DNA of 64,000 bases from contig NC_092567.1 in assembly GCF_037975245.1 (NCBI RefSeq), forward strand, positions 20,211,376-20,275,375. Direction: 5' to 3'. This DNA is from Apostichopus japonicus (Eukaryota > Echinodermata > Holothuroidea > Aspidochirotida > Stichopodidae). A model generated the notes under the pieces. That model was not told the origin of the DNA, made no database searches, and saw only the letters and a program-made list of their open reading frames with translations. The position numbers and the translations under genes are program-made. Numbering within the stretch: position 1 is the first letter of the stretch; the number at the start of each line of letters is the position of its first letter. This document shows positions 58,966 through 64,000 of the stretch, in pieces.

Positions 58966-61139
58966 TCACTTCGTAGAATGAATGATAAGCACAATTAAGT
59001 TCGTACATAGCAAAATACAAAATATACAGAGATGACGATTAAGCTGAGTATTATTGTTATACAACCGTTTATTTAAATAATGGTTTTTTTAACATTTCAC
59101 CCAGTTAATTGGTGATACACTAAAGGCTACATGTATGATACTGCTGCTATAATAAGACTCGTATGAGCAGTACTTTCATACATAAACACAATAAAAGTTG
59201 TAACTTAAAGGTAGAACAATTATTAAGCTTCCTGTCATAAATATAAGTTTAACATAGCTAGCTTCTAATGATATAACCGTAAAGTACGCCTCCTGAGCAA
59301 GTAACAATTATTAAGTTCTTTATCATACGAGTTCGAGTATATAGATTATATGCTCCAGTACGAGTACTTTAACTTCCGGTTACTTTTCATGGCGAGTACG
59401 AGTAACGAGTACATTTCGAGTACTAGGCAAAACTGCAAATATGAAGGAATATTGTATTAAAGTGCATCAATGACTTATGTTTTGGCTTCTCAAGACGACG
59501 CTTAATCAATACATGATATCAAATTTCTGAGAATTTTTTTTTTTTAAATTAAGGCCCCGAATGTATTGAATGTACAGCAAAACAGGTTTTTTTTTCTTCC
59601 TGAATTCCTTGACGTATCATGAAATGTACCATTTACACATCATTTGCAAAATAGAAAAAAAATATTTGACCAATATGAAATAGTAATAGATATGTTATGT
59701 ACAGCAGGCTAAGTAAGAAATATCATGGTAAGAGATAAATTCTTTCCCCTGGTATAAAAACGTTTTTTAACTTTAATATTATTTTATTTTGACCCGAGAA
59801 TAGTTCCAATCAACCCCACTGTAGAATTAAGTGGAATCATATAAATTTTCCTCTTGATATATCTTACATAATTTAATGGAATTATTTTTAGAAATACTAG
59901 ACATGCACTAAGGATGCATAGAGATTACGTAATGTAATTAATAGTTGCATCCTCTAAAAATCTGATACACGAAGATTTCCTTTCTTTATTTATCATTCTC
60001 GTAAGTTTTCCACGAATTGTTCCATATATTCCACTGAAAGGGGCAATTGAATTCCATGTTAGAGCTGAATAGACTTGAACAATGTGTCTATAATACAATA
60101 TAAGAGTAGGCCAACGAAGATAAACGAGAAGTATATATCCAACATGGAAAAGGTCATACTCTCTGTATATCGCATTCTGTATTGTGCCCGCTTCCAACCA
60201 CCGCCAATCCCTCTCTGCTCTCCTTTAACACCGTATTTAAATGACACATACAAAACAGATACCAAAGAGCCATATAAAGATTGCATGAAATTCAACACAT
60301 ACCAAAATATACAAACGAGACATTTAAAACATTCATGAAATACAAAGGCAAGCAGGCTGACGACTGCATGATACGAGTTACATATCATGGATGGCTGTAG
60401 ATAAAACCTGTTACACTATAATGGCTCATAGTTCACACGCCATAAAAGAATTAACATATCCATACCGTGTTGTCTGTGCATGTAACATATATAACAATCA
60501 ATGTAAGATACTGAATTGGTTGTCTGTATAACCCGATCTTTCCTTTTGCAAATTAAGGAAGCTTGTTATTAAAATATACCATTTCTTAGGAAGAGGAACA
60601 TTTTTAACGATTTTCGGCTTACATTGTCCAATTCTGGTCTCATTTCCCATGTCTACATTATTCCAAACAAGACCAAACTTGTCCACTCAAAAGAAAGACA
60701 GAAAGCCCTTTCAAATGCAACCAATTGTGACTGGTATAAGGCATACATTGCTTTCTTATCAGTTACAAACGATATCTTACTGATGACAATGAATTATATT
60801 ACAAGACTATTTAATTTAAGTACTGCTGATAAACTTACACATTATCCAGCAAGAAAAATGAGAGATAAAGAGAAAAACTTCCAGCAGTTGTGACTGGCAG
60901 ATCAATGTTTGCTTGAAATAAACTGCAAATGTATTCAACTTGAACAACAAATCCATTCAGGCATTCTATTGTTGAAGGGCAATATTTTTATACATTGTGA
61001 TAAGCCTTAAATTTCTAATTAATTCATATGACCTTTGAACTCTTATTCGCGTTAAGTTTCTTTAAATCACTAGCAACTGGTGACTGGTACCAACGTTTGG
61101 TAAAATGTTAGATTAAGATTAAGGTTCTTCAAACAAGAT

Positions 61140-61510
61140 CCATTCGAACAAGATTTCACATTGTTACCAATGTGACCTCAAAATGACCTTCTCCTCTCTA
61201 AACAATTACCCTTTTGCTGAACAATATGATACATCCATACCCAATCAATTGGATTTCCTTCTGCTTTTGCCTTTGAGGACCTGAAATGGCCTTTGACCTC
61301 CACCAAAGCGAATTGATTCTTTCTCTCAATATCCAGAATTTATCTCTGGTGATCTCAAATGACATTTTAACGCCACTACCTCTAATTGATACATCCACAC
61401 GCAAAGTATGAGCTCTGTCTGATAATCACTTCTAATGATATTGTGTTTACACGATATTCTCGTTTTGACCTATGGTGACCTAAATAACGTTTGAACTACA
61501 CGAATAACTC
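61140..61510. repeat. Degenerate tandem repeat with TGACCT phrases
   Basis: The phrases GTGACCTCAAAATGACCTT, CCTGAAATGGCCTTTGACCT, GTGATCTCAAATGACATTTT and GGTGACCTAAATAACGTTTG recur at about 90-120 bp, each followed by A/T-rich text with TGATACATCCA(T/C)AC. Copies are old and diverged. Confidence 0.5.
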
Positions 61511-62440
61511 AAGACTTTTCTACTCATTATGAGGCAATCCGATGATAAGGAAAATTTCAATAATTATTAGGTTTAGTAATAACTCAAGTTTTATTAAACT
61601 GTTATATTTGGAACCATCGAATTTATCAGTTATCTCGTTCGATAACTTTGTTTTTATATATGTCTGTCCAAAAGCAGTAATTTATGAAATACATTGTTTA
61701 CTGGAATGACCGATGCAGAACATCACAACATTTTTTCTAAGCGGAAGATCCCTTTCAAAGCTAAAACTCAAACTCTGAGCACTACAAGCTTAGCAAATGT
61801 AGGGTTGTGATTGATAGCTCACAGTAGCACGATGACGCAAAAATATAATTGAAGTTGATTCCTCAATCAACAGAGTTGGATATTTTCTGCAAATATTCAT
61901 AGTATTTTGTATAACGCAGACGTCAATGTTCCAAATTAAGTGGTATTTTGTGAATGCTTGTGACAACAACAACTTGAAACGGTGTTATCGCGGCAAATCA
62001 GATCGAAATGCTTTAATTTTTCTCATATTATTTCACTTTATTATTATTTTGACATTTTTTTCACGGAGGAAACTATACTTAACCTACAAAAAATGCTTTT
62101 ATATATAGTTCTGCATATAAAGTACAGTGACAACCAAGCAAACATTTCAAATTTATCACCAGAAACTTACTGTTGAAAATTAAAACTTTTGAAGAACATT
62201 TACTGTGATTACACTAAATGGAGCCATTAACAACTCCCTGCAGGAACAATCAATTGACGGGTTCAAAATTGCCAGTTAAAATTGATTAAATTAGGTTAAA
62301 TCTAATCAACCATATCTCGAGTTAGGAAAAATGATGATTTCAAATAACATTGTGGAATATGTTTCTCTTTCAGGTAAATGTTACATTTTCTACCACCGGA
62401 ATATCCCTCATGAACGGCAAACACGATATAACTCACGATC

Positions 62441-64000
62441 TCAGGGTAGATGCGGATTTAACCGGAAAATATTTCTACGTGGAACTTTTAGCGATGCTAT
62501 AGCCATTTCCTTGCTGATCCCTTTCCACCCTGGAGGTATAGTCGCAGGTTCGCATTTGTAGTGTTGAGCGAGTTCGTCGTTGAACTGCACCATCACCCAC
62601 TTCCAGTAAGCACTCATGTTAGGCAAAAGTTCTCCACTACCGCGATTAATTGCCCAAGTAGGATAGTCTTTCTTATAGTTCTTACACAAACGTGGTCGCT
62701 TGTCACATGGGTAAAAATAAGTGGCTGTATCCGAGACTACACTCTCGACACATGTTTCAGTGAGTAGTTGGAAGGTATCGGGGTTAGTAGCGCCACTAAT
62801 ACCGCGGGGTAAATGACTGAATGAGAAATGTTCATGTGGTGTGAGGAGCGGTAACGCGTTATCACAAGGAGCTTTACACATTGGACACTGCTCCAAGCAG
62901 CATGCCGTGAGCAAATCATTTATATTAGAACTTAAGTTGTCTCGAACAAATTTTGCTATTACCTCCTCCTCGCTGGGGTACTCCAGAGCTTTCGTTTCTC
63001 TTATTATATCATCTCTCCATTGTGATTTTTTCAGAAATGTTTGCAAAGTCACATAGAATTTCTGAACGTCCATCACTTTGAATGATTGAACTTCGGTTGC
63101 CAATTCGCGGTGCCATTTAAAGCCTCCATTCATAAGCCCTCGCAAGACGTCATCAAAGCAACGTTTGAATGCCTTCTCCGAACTCTCATGTGTGCTAGTA
63201 GAGTTTTGAACTAATTCACATAAATCTTTTGTAACGCCACTTAAGAACTCCTTCACACTTCTCTGCAGTACTGACACCTTTTCTTTTTGTCTAATTAATT
63301 TAACAAACTTGTTCATAACCCAGGTTCGTCGGTACCGAGGATGTGTTTCAATGAACTTTAAATATTCATTTACATTTTGTTGACCGCTGAGCTCAGAACA
63401 AATATTTTTATATGTCACTCTAGTATTCGCCAAACTGCCATCGATCAACAGTAACATACCGACATGGCATACATTTGTCAGTACTAAATCTTTACCCCAT
63501 TCATGAAGGTACTTACGTATGCATTCGACCACTCTGTCAATCGGATTCTCATTTTCAATTAACGCCACAAAATATGTGTACAGTGCTGATTTTTCCTCCT
63601 CGAGACGTCTTTCCAAACTATTTTCTTTTTCATTTTGAATTTGTTCCTTGACAGCAATATTAAAGATTTTCCCACAAATATGAAGTAAAAGTTTTGCCTT
63701 GAGGCGGTGAGGTGGATCTGAAGTCACATTGGGGGAAGATATGCTTTGCAATGCACTTCTAATGATATATTGAATGAGGTTAGCATTTAAGCTTTTGTGC
63801 GGGCTTTCTTCCATCATTTTTTCACTAGACGTTATAATATTCTGCAAGATGTTTTCATTAGAGGAAAACCAATCGTCGCCTGTGAGACTTTCATATTTAT
63901 GTGAATAATATTGTTTCCACTGCACAGGTTCAGCGTGTTTCTTAATGCTACTTGTGTGTAATAATTCCGTTATTTCCTTAAATATTGCCATTTTGCTGGT
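62441..64000 (-). CDS. Very large interferon-inducible GTPase (VLIG/GVIN) homologue, C-terminal part
   Basis: Relatives of this family (GVIN1, URGCP) are giant dynamin-like GTPases linked to immune responses. The frame is open from the right window edge without a break to TGA at 62441-62443, at least 519 codons; the GTPase domain must lie outside the window. The C-terminal signature is clear: CCLEQCPMCKAPCD (cysteine cluster), LPRGISGATN, CVESVVSD, YKKDYPTW, AYWKWVMVQFNDELAQHY, IPPGWKGISKEMAIASL. The upstream half is helical and charged (for example NEKENSLERRLEEEK). A continuous frame without introns fits the single giant exon usual in this family. An internal ATG at 63991 is not taken as the start because the frame continues past it. 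Confidence 0.88.
   Translation of the reverse strand, partial: TSKMAIFKEITELLHTSSIKKHAEPVQWKQYYSHKYESLTGDDWFSSNENILQNIITSSEKMMEESPHKSLNANLIQYIIRSALQSISSPNVTSDPPHRLKAKLLLHICGKIFNIAVKEQIQNEKENSLERRLEEEKSALYTYFVALIENENPIDRVVECIRKYLHEWGKDLVLTNVCHVGMLLLIDGSLANTRVTYKNICSELSGQQNVNEYLKFIETHPRYRRTWVMNKFVKLIRQKEKVSVLQRSVKEFLSGVTKDLCELVQNSTSTHESSEKAFKRCFDDVLRGLMNGGFKWHRELATEVQSFKVMDVQKFYVTLQTFLKKSQWRDDIIRETKALEYPSEEEVIAKFVRDNLSSNINDLLTACCLEQCPMCKAPCDNALPLLTPHEHFSFSHLPRGISGATNPDTFQLLTETCVESVVSDTATYFYPCDKRPRLCKNYKKDYPTWAINRGSGELLPNMSAYWKWVMVQFNDELAQHYKCEPATIPPGWKGISKEMAIASLKVPRRNIFRLNPHLP

Larger units (their letters stand above)
57297..62440. other. Intergenic stretch between the PGP and VLIG-like genes
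   Basis: Contains the PGP 5' flank, a 42-bp palindromic minisatellite (58144-58372) with a stray piece at 58910-58965, AT-rich DNA without recognisable genes at 59-61 kb, and a degenerate tandem repeat (61140-61510). The last part is probably the 3' UTR of the VLIG-like gene. Frames at 57543-57734 (-) and 60624-60893 (+) resemble nothing known. Confidence 0.55.

Noticed and set aside
60624-60893. 89-codon plus-strand frame
   Set aside because: AT-rich, no homology recognised, lies in the probable 3' flank of the VLIG-like gene on the other strand.

Overview
The window looks like a deuterostome marine invertebrate, most likely an echinoderm (possibly a sea cucumber). Reasons: AT-rich DNA, compact multi-exon genes with GT-AG introns of 58 bp to about 4 kb, echinoderm-style gene content (ADP-ribosyl cyclase, ADGF/ADA2, a very-large-GTPase relative), a high density of MITEs, foldback elements and SINEs, long TA, ATA and GAT arrays, and many G/C homopolymers. 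The species is an inference. All gene models below were assembled by hand from reading frames, splice sites and codon phase.

Layout. 1-5.3 kb: no gene, repeats only. 5.3-10.2 kb (+): seven-exon ADP-ribosyl cyclase (CD38/BST1 family, 291 aa). 12.1-15.6 kb (-): four-exon type II membrane sulfotransferase of the WSCD family without WSC domains (304 aa). 17.3-17.8 kb (-): small two-exon gene of unknown function, directly abutting a large transposon. 17.8-26.1 kb: an 8,287-bp Mutator-like DNA transposon with 65-bp terminal inverted repeats and a perfect 10-bp target duplication; it holds a decayed MULE transposase and a 2.35-kb minisatellite whose core is the terminal repeat itself. 26.1-30.4 kb (+): ropporin-1-like (ROPN1L) sperm-flagellum/AKAP-binding gene (224 aa), whose 5' leader exon begins at the transposon's right end. 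33.6-47.2 kb (-): nine-exon secreted adenosine deaminase (ADGF/ADA2, 518 aa) with all catalytic motifs. 50.2-57.3 kb (-): HAD phosphatase of the phosphoglycolate/glycerol-3-phosphate phosphatase (PGP) family (306 aa per isoform) with two alternative, apparently mutually exclusive cap-domain exons. 62.4-64.0 kb (-): the 3' part of a very large interferon-inducible GTPase (VLIG/GVIN) homologue running off the window.

The genes do not form one pathway. Two points of biology stand out: the PGP gene can encode two versions of a substrate-cap segment from a 151-nt + 58-nt + 151-nt cassette, and a recent-looking MULE insertion sits in the shared head-to-head interval of a small minus-strand gene and ROPN1L. 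Further items are two copies of a hammerhead-ribozyme-like repeat, a long perfect hairpin with a similar core, and a 665-bp MITE nested in another MITE with its own 10-bp target duplication. No rRNA gene, functional tRNA gene, CRISPR array, retrovirus, LTR element or Polinton was recognised.
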